Under the pieces are notes generated by a model. The model ran no database searches. It saw only the letters and a list, made by a program, of their open reading frames with translations, and was not told the origin of the DNA. Position numbers and translations under genes: made by a program. Shown here in pieces: positions 6,700 through 14,497 of a stretch of 22,610 nt of DNA. This DNA is from Eudoraea sp. (GTDB lineage: Bacteria; Bacteroidota; Bacteroidia; Flavobacteriales; Flavobacteriaceae): positions 1-22,610 of the forward strand of contig JABDPH010000151.1 in the NCBI GenBank assembly GCA_013042925.1, given 5' to 3'. The stretch's first letter is position 1; each line of letters begins with the position of its first letter.

Positions 6700-7790
6700 A
6701 TTCAAATCGCTACATACGTCAGACTTCGCTTAAAGATTTTGGTAATAAATCACAGGATTTATTGTTCAGATCACGTGTTTTGGTAGTGGGAGCAGGTGGT
6801 CTGGGTATTCCCGTACTTCAATATTTAAACGCCATGGGCGTAGGAACCCTGGGAATTGTAGAGGGAGATAAGGTGGAGTTTTCTAACCTGCAGAGACAAG
6901 TGATCTATGGTGAAAAAGATATTGGAAAATCAAAACTTGAAGTAATCATTCAAAGATTAAAAGCGCAAAATTCAAACACCGACCTAATACCTTATGACAC
7001 TTTTCTAACTAGAAATAACGCTCTGAATATTGTCAAAGATTATGATATAGTTGTAGACGCTACAGATAATTTTCCATCGCGTTACCTTATTAATGATGCT
7101 TGTGTTATATTAAAAAAACCTTTTGTTTATGGTGCCTTGCATAGTTTTGAAGGCCATATTTGTGTATTTAACTACAAAGGTGGACCTACCTATCGATGCT
7201 TGTTTCCTGTTGCTCCCGAGGGTTCATTGATACCCAATTGTGATGTCAATGGAGTGTTGGGGATAATTCCGGGAATTGTTGGCACTTTACAGGCGTTGGA
7301 AGTAGTTAAATGTCTTACAAATTTAGGTGAAGTTTTATCTGGTAAGCTATTAATATATAATGGGTTAAATCAATCATTATATAAAACAGTTTTTTCATTG
7401 AAGGCTGAAAATTCTTTGCGTTCCCAACTTGAGGGTTCTTACGAAATTTCCAATTGCACTTTTGAAAACGAGATCACTGTTGAAGAATTCAAAAAGATAA
7501 AAAATGAGACCATTTCTTGGCAATTAATTGATGTGCGGACGAAAGAGGAATTTAACTCAGAGCCATTGGAGGGGGCCATAAATATTCCTTTGTCTGAATT
7601 GGAATCTTGTATTCATAAACTTAGGGCTGGGCGGTCTCTTTTTTTTATTTGTCAATCAGGAATCCGAAGTCTTCAGGCGGCAAGCATCGTAAGCAGTCAA
7701 TATCCGGATTGTGAATCTTATTCAATAAAAGGGGGTGTAAACCTTTGGAATAATTTAATAAACTCTACTTCTTCCGGAAGAAACTCCTAA
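6696..7790 (+). CDS. moeB: MoeB/ThiF-type adenylyltransferase with C-terminal rhodanese domain
   Basis: The E1-like domain (about residues 5-240) has the RYIRQ start motif, the ATP loop GAGGLG (32-37), QRQVIYGEKDIGKSK (66-80) and DATDN (121-125). Cys182 in PNCDVNG lies at the position of the family's active-site cysteine. A rhodanese domain (about 262-355) follows, with catalytic loop CQSGIR and Cys319. This MoeZ/MOCS3-like layout allows one protein to adenylate MoaD and deliver persulfide sulfur. Each of the two zinc CxxC pairs known in MoeB seems to keep only one cysteine (TYRC at Cys168; Cys254), so zinc may be absent. The start is TTG at 6696, overlapping the mobA stop; no nearby ATG would preserve RYIRQ. 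A role in thiamine sulfur transfer as well cannot be excluded. Confidence 0.88.
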   Translation: MNSNRYIRQTSLKDFGNKSQDLLFRSRVLVVGAGGLGIPVLQYLNAMGVGTLGIVEGDKVEFSNLQRQVIYGEKDIGKSKLEVIIQRLKAQNSNTDLIPYDTFLTRNNALNIVKDYDIVVDATDNFPSRYLINDACVILKKPFVYGALHSFEGHICVFNYKGGPTYRCLFPVAPEGSLIPNCDVNGVLGIIPGIVGTLQALEVVKCLTNLGEVLSGKLLIYNGLNQSLYKTVFSLKAENSLRSQLEGSYEISNCTFENEITVEEFKKIKNETISWQLIDVRTKEEFNSEPLEGAINIPLSELESCIHKLRAGRSLFFICQSGIRSLQAASIVSSQYPDCESYSIKGGVNLWNNLINSTSSGRNS

Positions 7791-7819
7791 GAATGAATCG
7801 ATTTAAAACAAAAAAATGG

Positions 7820-7831
7820 ACACGCGCGTGT
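7820..7831. repeat. Perfect 12-bp GC-rich palindrome ACACGCGCGTGT
   Basis: The palindrome lies in the short gap between moeB and moeA, in otherwise very AT-rich DNA. It has no loop and no T-run, so it is not a terminator. A protein-binding site or an alternating purine-pyrimidine (Z-DNA-prone) element are possible readings. Confidence 0.5.
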
Positions 7832-7879
7832 AAATAAAGCAATCAGATTTATGAATGGTTTAAAGCTAATTTGTATCAT

Positions 7880-9079
7880 ATGATTTCATTTGAGGAAGCC
7901 TACTCAATAGTTCTCAATCAATCTAATGATTATGGTACAGAATCTGTTCGCATAATTAATGCCATAGGAAGGGTTTTAGCAGAAGATGTTTATGCAGACA
8001 GAGATTTTCCTCCTTATAAAAGAGCAATGAAAAATGGTATTGCCCTAAACTTTGATGCTATTGAGAATGGACGCAGGTCCTTTGAAATTAAAGGAATCTT
8101 AGCTGCCGGAAAACCTACATTCCCTTTTCTTGAAACTGGAGATTGTATTGAAATAATGTCTGGTGCCGTAGTTCCCTTCGAAGCCGATACGGTAATTAGA
8201 TATGAAGATCTGAGTATAGAAAAAGATATAGCTACAGTCCATAATCTGCCGACTAAGGGCCAAAATATAAACCTCCGTGGAAGTGATAAACTCAAAGGCG
8301 AAAATATTTTAAAAAAACACAAGCTACTCTCAGCCGCTGAAATGGGAATCTTATCCAGCATTGGCCAAAATAGGGTATTGGTTAAAAAGTTGCCTCGGGT
8401 AGCTGTCATTGCTACAGGAAACGAGTTGGTAAAAATAAATGATCAACCATTGCAGCATCAGATTAGAAGATCAAACGAATATTCGCTTCATGGTGCCTTG
8501 GAAAGAATGTGCATTACTCCTATGCTTTTGCACGTGGAGGATGATAAGGACTTGATGCGCCAAAAGTTGAGTTATGCAATAGAAGCTATGGATGTGTTGC
8601 TTTTAAGTGGTGGTATTTCAGCTGGAAAATTTGATTTTATTCCTGAAGTCTTGGGGGATTTAGGCGTAGATAAATTGTTTGGTCAGGTAGCTCAAGAACC
8701 AGGCAAACCATTTTGGTTCGGCACTCATCAGAATGCCAATACGGTAGTTTTTTCTTTTCCTGGAAATCCAGTTTCCACCTTTGCAAATTTTCATATTTAT
8801 TTCAGGGATTGGTTGCACAAATCGTTAGGATTACCACTCAATAAAAAAGATGTGCTTTTAAATGATTCTTTTGAGGTTAGTGGGGAATTAACTCAAATTA
8901 TCGGGGTAAACATAAATTGGGATAACGGAATTGTTTTTGCATCAAAGTCTATCATTAATAACCCTGGCGACTTGATTTCCTTGTCAAAAATAGATGGTTT
9001 TATTCTCCTCTCTCCTGTCAATAAAAACTATCAGAAAGGGGAGTCAGTACCATTTATACCAACGAGACAAATAATTTAA
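7880..9079 (+). CDS. moeA: MoeA paralogue with altered active-site residues
   Basis: I start at the ATG at 7880 (MISFEEA), typical of MoeA, rather than the TTG nine bases upstream; this gives 399 residues, the normal family length. Conserved blocks are present: IRYEDL, NLRGSD, QIRRSN, SGGISAGKFD, EPGKPFWFG and FPGNPVST. MoeA inserts molybdate into adenylated molybdopterin. Several core residues differ from the second copy at 9602-10816. MDG is replaced by KNG, so the residue equivalent to E. coli Asp59 is Asn52. MTGA becomes MSGA (Ser94, equivalent to Thr100), and TGDEL becomes TGNEL (Asn181). The frame is intact, so this looks like a diverged function or partner rather than decay. It follows moeB by 89 bases and could share its transcript. 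Confidence 0.88.
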   Translation: MISFEEAYSIVLNQSNDYGTESVRIINAIGRVLAEDVYADRDFPPYKRAMKNGIALNFDAIENGRRSFEIKGILAAGKPTFPFLETGDCIEIMSGAVVPFEADTVIRYEDLSIEKDIATVHNLPTKGQNINLRGSDKLKGENILKKHKLLSAAEMGILSSIGQNRVLVKKLPRVAVIATGNELVKINDQPLQHQIRRSNEYSLHGALERMCITPMLLHVEDDKDLMRQKLSYAIEAMDVLLLSGGISAGKFDFIPEVLGDLGVDKLFGQVAQEPGKPFWFGTHQNANTVVFSFPGNPVSTFANFHIYFRDWLHKSLGLPLNKKDVLLNDSFEVSGELTQIIGVNINWDNGIVFASKSIINNPGDLISLSKIDGFILLSPVNKNYQKGESVPFIPTRQII

Positions 9080-9155
9080 ATAAAAATCAAGATCAAGATA
9101 AAAAAGGACGCTTGGTCAATATACAGGCGATGACTTTAAGAGAAGAAAATATACC

Positions 9156-9596
9156 TTATTGTTTTTTCCATCTTAAATAGCGAAAGAAATATTCAAAGTT
9201 ACCATTATACCAAATTGCAAAAACAAAACTTGTATATAAGACCCATTGCGGCATTATTTCAATATAAAAGTAGGCATTCAATATTAAAAGCATTAACGCT
9301 GTCACCGAAATAACAGTGGAAATAATTGTTTTCCGACCTCGATTATTAAGTAGAATCATTAAAACAATAATGCCCCCCAAAATTGGTTTTGCATGTAATA
9401 GAAAAGGAGCTAATTGTGAATAATTTATATCAAAGAACATAAGGATCGCTCCTGTATACGCTACAACACAAAAAGGACACTTTGGCAGCAGTATCAACAA
9501 TAATGTGGATAGAAATGAAATATATCCTTTAGACCCGCTTCCAATTTCAGTTGGCCTATGGATTTTTTTACAACAGGATGATTTCGAAGTTTCCAT
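9156..9596 (-). CDS. Four-helix membrane protein with cysteine motifs, in the moaA-moeA operon
   Basis: The 146-residue product has about four hydrophobic segments (roughly residues 25-55, 66-84, 89-112 and 115-131). The cytosolic-looking N-terminus carries adjacent cysteines SSCCKK (Cys8, Cys9), and the first helix contains KCPFC (Cys40, Cys43). Paired cysteines in a first helix plus N-terminal cysteines recall small metal-transport membrane proteins of the MerC/MerT type, but I cannot assign it to a named family. The start lies only five bases after the moeA stop on the same strand, so it is almost certainly the third gene of the moaA-moeA operon. A role in metal or sulfur supply for Mo enzymes is inference from this position alone. 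Coding status is well supported by length, spacing and membrane topology. Confidence 0.75.
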   Translation of the reverse strand: METSKSSCCKKIHRPTEIGSGSKGYISFLSTLLLILLPKCPFCVVAYTGAILMFFDINYSQLAPFLLHAKPILGGIIVLMILLNNRGRKTIISTVISVTALMLLILNAYFYIEIMPQWVLYTSFVFAIWYNGNFEYFFRYLRWKKQ

Positions 9597-9601
9597 CTTT
9601 T

Positions 9602-10816
9602 TTAAAGATAAGATCTATAAGGTACAAAAGGATATACTTCACCCTTCATAAATATTGTTTTATTTTGAGGCAATATCAAAAAACCATCTGCTTTTACTAA
9701 ATTGGCAAAATCCCCTGATCCATTCCCTTTTACCGGGTTTGCAATCAAGTATCCATCGGTTTTACTTTCTAATTTTGCCTCTAAAAAATAAATTAAGTTA
9801 GGTTTAAAGTGGACTTCTTCATTCAAGGCCACATAAAACAATGTTTCCTCTATGCCTAAGGATTTAATTAACCAAAACCTAAGATAGATATATACGCAAA
9901 CAAATGAAGATACCGGGTTTCCCGGAAGTGCAAAAACCCGTTTATTATTTTTACTTGTCCCAAACCAAAAAGGTTTGCCTGGCCGTTGCTGTATTTTATG
10001 AAAATGTTTTACCACACCAAGCGATGTCAATACATCAGGTAAATAATCGAACTTCCCTTTAGATACACCTCCTGTAATTATGAGCAAATCAAATTCCTGA
10101 AGTAATTGGGCAAGAATAGTCTGCATTTTTTCCTTGTCATCTGGTAAATGCCTTAATTCTGCTGGAATTCCCCATTCTATTAAAGTGTTCTGAATACCAT
10201 AAACATTAGATCTTCGTATCTGATGAGTAAGAGGTGTTTCGTGTACATCTACCAGTTCATCGCCAGTAGAAATTATAACGGCTTTAGGCATTTTCTTAAC
10301 CGCTATAGTAAATTTTCCGGTAGCGGCAGCAACATTTATTTCGGCACTAGAAATAAGATTCCCCGCTTTAGTGATTACAGAGTCCTTGACAATATCCGAT
10401 CCTTTAAAATGAATGTTTTGGCGGTATTCAATTTCGGCAATATTAATATGGGCGTTTCCATCAGCTATGGTAAGGTCTTCATATCTAATTACCGTATCCG
10501 TATTATTAGGTAAAATTGCGCCAGTCATTACCTCTATACAAGAGGTTTTATCGTCGAGAGTTTGCTGTGGTGACCCGGCTGGAGCTACCCCTTTAATAGG
10601 AAACTCACGTTGTCCATTTCGAAATGTATCATAATCAATGGCAATGCCATCCATTGTTATTCGATCATAAGGCGGCAAATCACGATCTGCTGTTAAATCC
10701 TCTGCAAGGACATAACCTCCACATTCCTTTATAGGAACTTGAATAGTCACAAAATTATTTTTATTTAGTTCTATTATGCTTAATGCCTCCTCGTATGTTA
10801 TAAATGTCTTCTCCAC
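9602..10816 (-). CDS. moeA: MoeA, molybdopterin molybdenumtransferase (canonical copy)
   Basis: The 404-residue protein carries the full MoeA residue set: DLPPYDRITMDGIAI with Asp56 (E. coli Asp59 equivalent), VMTGAILP with Thr98, STGDEL, TGGVSKGKFDY, RPGKPFWFG and LPGNPVSS. It should catalyse molybdate insertion into MPT-AMP in the cytosol. It is the middle gene of a - strand operon, five bases downstream of moaA and five bases upstream of the cysteine membrane protein. It converges on the other moeA paralogue, whose stop lies about 520 bases away. The two share many blocks but differ clearly along their length, so they are old paralogues rather than a recent inverted duplication. Having all key residues, this copy is the better candidate for the main transferase. 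Confidence 0.93.
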   Translation of the reverse strand: MEKTFITYEEALSIIELNKNNFVTIQVPIKECGGYVLAEDLTADRDLPPYDRITMDGIAIDYDTFRNGQREFPIKGVAPAGSPQQTLDDKTSCIEVMTGAILPNNTDTVIRYEDLTIADGNAHINIAEIEYRQNIHFKGSDIVKDSVITKAGNLISSAEINVAAATGKFTIAVKKMPKAVIISTGDELVDVHETPLTHQIRRSNVYGIQNTLIEWGIPAELRHLPDDKEKMQTILAQLLQEFDLLIITGGVSKGKFDYLPDVLTSLGVVKHFHKIQQRPGKPFWFGTSKNNKRVFALPGNPVSSFVCVYIYLRFWLIKSLGIEETLFYVALNEEVHFKPNLIYFLEAKLESKTDGYLIANPVKGNGSGDFANLVKADGFLILPQNKTIFMKGEVYPFVPYRSYL

Positions 10817-10821
10817 AAAAT

Positions 10822-11811
10822 TCAGCCTCCTATTGAACTCATACTTACCTCTCTACCCAGGGTATTTTTCCCGGATTTTTCTGCTTCAAAGCCGTTCATG
10901 GGTTTTAATTTAATCAATTCCACAAACTTGGTTGTCAGTTCTTCATCTGAAATACCCCGGCGCATAAAGTCCCTTATACTAAATACGCCACCATCATATA
11001 GACAGGTTTTAATTTCGCCTTTCGCCGTAATACGTAATCTGTTGCATGTATTGCAGAAAGTGCGCGAAAAGGCAGGAATAATCCCAATATCGCCCTTAAA
11101 CTCATTTATCTGGTAATTGGTGGCAGTTTCACCATGCGATTTAGGTCTTGCGGACAAGCTGGGATATTCATTTTTAATAATTCGGTAGATATCGTTCGCC
11201 TTAAATATTTGAGCATTTTTTTTATAACCACCATTAAAGGGCATCTCTTCGATAAAGCGAATATTCACCGGATGGCTTTTAGCAAATTCTGCAAGAGGGA
11301 GTATGTCCTGTGTATTTACACCAAACATCACCACAGCATTGATTTTAAGATTGAATCCCTCATCTAATAGATTATTTAAGGCTCTAATTACTTTCGTAAA
11401 ATCATTTCTACGTGTAATTTTTTTAAAGCGTACTTCATCGAGGGAGTCTATACTTAAATTAATGTTTTTTATTCCGAGTTCTTTTAGTTTTGGGATATGC
11501 TTTTCTAACAATGTACCATTGGAAGTAATATGAATTGAGTCATACATTTGCAGTTCATTAGTACTATCTAGCAACTTTACAAAGTCTTTCCTCAAAAAAG
11601 GTTCACCACCAGTAAATCGAACTTTTTTGAACCCTAGTTTGCCAAGAACAGACAGGAGCCGGGTTATTTCTTCATAAGTTAGTAAATGTGCCTTAGGTTC
11701 ATATGTAATGCCCTCCATAGGCATACAATAAAAGCATCTCAGGTTGCAGCGATCTGTTACAGCAATTCTTACATAGTCTATTGTTCTGTCAAAACTATCT
11801 TTAAGCTGCAT
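10822..11811 (-). CDS. moaA: MoaA, GTP 3',8-cyclase
   Basis: The 329-residue radical-SAM enzyme has the CxxxCxxC cluster motif in DRCNLRCFYC (Cys22, Cys26, Cys29). VRFTGGEP (64-71) is the SAM-binding region. The second, C-terminal 4Fe-4S site is in FCNTCNRLR (Cys253, Cys256) and KTCLYD (Cys270). The protein ends in a conserved Gly-Gly (328-329), which in MoaA reaches into the active site and is essential. It performs the first step of Moco synthesis with MoaC, converting GTP to the 3',8-cyclo intermediate. No moaC gene is in the window. It heads the moaA-moeA-membrane protein operon and diverges from xdhC across a 201-base AT-rich gap. Confidence 0.96.
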   Translation of the reverse strand: MQLKDSFDRTIDYVRIAVTDRCNLRCFYCMPMEGITYEPKAHLLTYEEITRLLSVLGKLGFKKVRFTGGEPFLRKDFVKLLDSTNELQMYDSIHITSNGTLLEKHIPKLKELGIKNINLSIDSLDEVRFKKITRRNDFTKVIRALNNLLDEGFNLKINAVVMFGVNTQDILPLAEFAKSHPVNIRFIEEMPFNGGYKKNAQIFKANDIYRIIKNEYPSLSARPKSHGETATNYQINEFKGDIGIIPAFSRTFCNTCNRLRITAKGEIKTCLYDGGVFSIRDFMRRGISDEELTTKFVELIKLKPMNGFEAEKSGKNTLGREVSMSSIGG

Positions 11812-12012
11812 GTTAAAAAATGAATTAATTAAAAATTAAACGAACTTGAATATTTAACCTAAATTTTGGAGATGAAAATCTAAAAAAATTTTAATATTGT
11901 TAAAGGCTGGATGTTAAAAATACAACAAAATCTAATTACAGGCATGTGAATTATCTGTTAATTAAAATGGCCACTTGTCACTAAATAATGAAATTAAATA
12001 AAATAATAAAAG
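11812..12012. promoter_or_regulatory. Divergent promoter region between moaA and xdhC
   Basis: This 201-base, very AT-rich gap lies between two divergent gene starts and must hold both promoters. I find no clear TAnnTTTG box or strong inverted repeat on either strand, so no specific site is called. Confidence 0.4.
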
Positions 12013-13122
12013 ATGAAGGAAATTAAATCCATTTTATCTCTTTATAATAAATTTAAGTCTTCAAACGAAAAAGCAGCTATTGCTCAAGTAGTTAGGGTAG
12101 AAGAATCATCTTACCGAAGAGAAGGAGCAAGGATGCTTGTTTTTGAATCTGGAGTTTTTGAGGGAGGTATAAGTGGAGGCTGCCTGGAGGGTGATGCCTT
12201 AAAACGATCACAGATGGCAATTTTTAAAGAGAAGCCGTCCATAGTAACTTATGACACTTCAAAGGATGATGAAAACCAAATAGGGGTAGGCCTAGGTTGC
12301 AATGGGGTGATTGATGTATTAATTTCACCCATAACAAATACTTCATCTACCATACCCTTACTGGAAAAATGTGTTTCTTCCAGACAGTCTCATGTTTTGA
12401 TTACAATAACGGCTTGTCCGGAAGATCCTGAATTGTTGGGAACTACTTACTATTTTGACACAAAAGAAAACACTATAGAAGGCGGTAAATTAGATCTTGA
12501 ACTTAAAGAATACCTGCTTAAGGATATTAAGTCAGTGGCCAATACTAAAAAATCCAACATTTACAACTATCAATTATCGGAAAAATCTGTAAGTGTATTT
12601 GTTGAATTGATTCCGCCGCAGTTTCATCTTGTTATCTACGGTGATAATTATGACGTATATCCCATGCTGGAATTAGCCAAAGTAATGGATTGGGAAGTCA
12701 GTTTGGTAGGTAATATACAGAAGTTAAAAAAAGAGAAACTAGCCACTGTTAAACATATTATTAGCAAAGGGGATAAAGAAGAACCATTTATAGATGACCG
12801 TACTGCCATTATCTTAATGGCTCATGATTTTAAAACAGATATGTCGAATCTCAAATTGGCATTGGAAAGTGAAGCTGCTTATATTGCATCACTCGGACCT
12901 AAAAAACGTTTTATTAAAATGGAAAATGAGTTCAAGGAGCAAGGCCAACCACTTTCCAAGACTTCTTTGGACAGAATATATGCTCCTTGCGGTTTGGAAT
13001 TAGGAGCAAATACCCCTGAGGAAATCGCAACAAGTATTTTTGCAGAAATATTGGCGGTATTTGCCGGAAAAAAAGGAGGGATGTTACGTGATAAGGCAGG
13101 TCCAATACATCAAAGGAATTAA
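12013..13122 (+). CDS. xdhC: XdhC/CoxI family Moco chaperone
   Basis: The 369-residue cytosolic protein has the N-terminal XdhC/CoxI domain with SSYRREGARML (32-42) and GGISGGCLEGD, where Cys57 is the conserved GGC(V/L)E cysteine. A C-terminal Rossmann-like domain begins near HLVIYGDNYDVYPM. The usual glycine-rich GAGxDA loop is changed to GDNYDV, so nucleotide binding may differ. The C-terminus has the GGMLRDKAGPIHQR end seen in XdhC proteins. XdhC binds Moco, protects the sulfurated form and hands it to xanthine-oxidase-type enzymes. Next to it, on the opposite strand with only four bases between stops, is a cysteine desulfurase, the enzyme class that supplies the Mo=S sulfur with XdhC in Rhodobacter. 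It may serve CODH, or may be left from the lost dehydrogenase at 5336-5629. Confidence 0.85.
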   Translation: MKEIKSILSLYNKFKSSNEKAAIAQVVRVEESSYRREGARMLVFESGVFEGGISGGCLEGDALKRSQMAIFKEKPSIVTYDTSKDDENQIGVGLGCNGVIDVLISPITNTSSTIPLLEKCVSSRQSHVLITITACPEDPELLGTTYYFDTKENTIEGGKLDLELKEYLLKDIKSVANTKKSNIYNYQLSEKSVSVFVELIPPQFHLVIYGDNYDVYPMLELAKVMDWEVSLVGNIQKLKKEKLATVKHIISKGDKEEPFIDDRTAIILMAHDFKTDMSNLKLALESEAAYIASLGPKKRFIKMENEFKEQGQPLSKTSLDRIYAPCGLELGANTPEEIATSIFAEILAVFAGKKGGMLRDKAGPIHQRN

Positions 13123-13126
13123 TAAA

Positions 13127-14296
13127 TTAACGCCTATCCCAAAGTAAATTACTCGCACGCTGCTTTGCCACTTCTTTGGTAATGATGAGGATTGCCTGTT
13201 GTATATCTTCTTCGGTTGTATATTTGCCTAAACTGATGCGCAAGGTTGAAAGGGCTAGGTTTCTGCCAATCCCCATGGCAGTTAGTACATGAGAGGGATT
13301 TATCGAGGCAGAGTTACAGGCAGAGCCATTGGAAACGGCTAAATTTTGGCTGAGGGCAGCCAGCAATTGCTGGCCATCAACATACTCATAAGATATATTC
13401 AGAGTGTTACATAGTCGATCTGATTTTTTGCCATTTATGGTAGCCTCTTCTATTAAAGAAAGTCCTTCTTCCAATTGATTTCTGAGGTTGGACAATCTAT
13501 CCCTTTCAGCCTCCAAGTTATTAATTCCAAGCTTAATGGCTTTAGCCAATCCAACTATGGCAGGAGTATTGTAAGTTCCTCCACGCAATTTTCGCTGTTG
13601 TCCTCCACCTTGAATAAAACTTTGCAGGCTTGCCTGGCTTTCCAATTTCGCAAAAGTAAACCCAATTCCCTTTGGGCCATAAATTTTATGGGCTGAAAAA
13701 CAAGCAAAATCCACCCAGGAAAAGAAATTGTCTAATGGGATTTTTCCAATGGCCTGTGTCGCATCAGAGAAAAGAAGCGTGTTTTTTTGTTTACAGATCT
13801 TGGCAATAGCTTCCATGGGTTGAATTACACCCGTCTCATTATTGGCATACATGACCGATACGATAAGGGTATTATCTGAAATTGCAAGTGCAAGTGCATT
13901 AAGATCAATAAGCCCATTTCCATCAACATCTAAATAAGTAACATCAGCACCCTCTTCCTGAAGATATTCACACACATCCAAAGTAGCTTTATGTTCCGTT
14001 TTGACAGTCAAAATTTGATTCCCTTTATGTTTTAATTTGCGGTATACACCTTTTAATACTGCATTAATACTCTCTGTAGACCCGGAAGTATAAATAATTT
14101 CCTTTTCATCTATTTTCAGAAGAGAAGAAATATGCAGAGTGGCGTCCTCAATTGCTTCTTTGGCCACCCAACCATATGGGTGATGTTCACTGGATGCATT
14201 GCCAAAATCTAAAGTAAAATATGGAAGCATACATTCTAACACCTTCTTATCGCATGGTGTGGTTGCATTATAATCTAAATATAATGGGTAATTCAT
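13127..14296 (-). CDS. Cysteine desulfurase, IscS/NifS class
   Basis: The 389-residue PLP enzyme opens with YLDYNATTP. Key residues are His102 (TEHKAT), NNETG (152-156), Asp178 and Gln181 (SDATQAIGK), the PLP lysine Lys204 in SAHKIYGPKG, and the persulfide cysteine Cys327 in SNGSACNSAS. The mobile-loop length is typical of class I enzymes. It releases alanine from cysteine and passes a persulfide to acceptors such as IscU, a rhodanese or Moco. No iscU or other Fe-S assembly gene is nearby. Its place between xdhC and coxM suggests a role in sulfurating Moco or feeding the MoeB rhodanese, in line with the NifS4-XdhC pair of Rhodobacter capsulatus. A housekeeping role cannot be ruled out. It diverges from coxM. 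Confidence 0.92.
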   Translation of the reverse strand: MNYPLYLDYNATTPCDKKVLECMLPYFTLDFGNASSEHHPYGWVAKEAIEDATLHISSLLKIDEKEIIYTSGSTESINAVLKGVYRKLKHKGNQILTVKTEHKATLDVCEYLQEEGADVTYLDVDGNGLIDLNALALAISDNTLIVSVMYANNETGVIQPMEAIAKICKQKNTLLFSDATQAIGKIPLDNFFSWVDFACFSAHKIYGPKGIGFTFAKLESQASLQSFIQGGGQQRKLRGGTYNTPAIVGLAKAIKLGINNLEAERDRLSNLRNQLEEGLSLIEEATINGKKSDRLCNTLNISYEYVDGQQLLAALSQNLAVSNGSACNSASINPSHVLTAMGIGRNLALSTLRISLGKYTTEEDIQQAILIITKEVAKQRASNLLWDRR

Positions 14297-14497
14297 GACT
14301 CTTATTTAACGTATAAAATCTTTATAAAAATATGAAAATTTTTATCTGTTATTTGCTCATCATAAGGTATAAATATATAAGAATAATTATTCCTTATTAT
14401 ATATGTGAAATTTTTCGTTAAAGTCCACTTAATTTGCTATATTCAAAATATATTTCTTAATATATTTACTTCTTGTTAATTTAACTTACAAATTATT
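14297..14497. promoter_or_regulatory. Divergent promoter region for the cysteine desulfurase and cox operon
   Basis: This 201-base gap is extremely AT-rich. It contains a perfect 12-bp palindrome GAATAATTATTC (14381-14392) whose flanks extend the symmetry if one C is bulged. TTAATTTG (14429-14436) is a near match to the TAnnTTTG -7 box on the + strand, about 60 bases before coxM, though I see no convincing -33 TTG. No regulator gene adjoins it. Confidence 0.4.

Noticed and set aside
7793..7837. 14-codon frame between moeB and moeA
   Set aside because: Too short to support, no ribosome-binding site, and it merely spans the ACACGCGCGTGT palindrome.
7880..10816. The two moeA genes as a recent inverted duplication
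   Set aside because: They face each other, but the proteins differ at many positions and the DNA shows no long matching stretches, so they are old paralogues.
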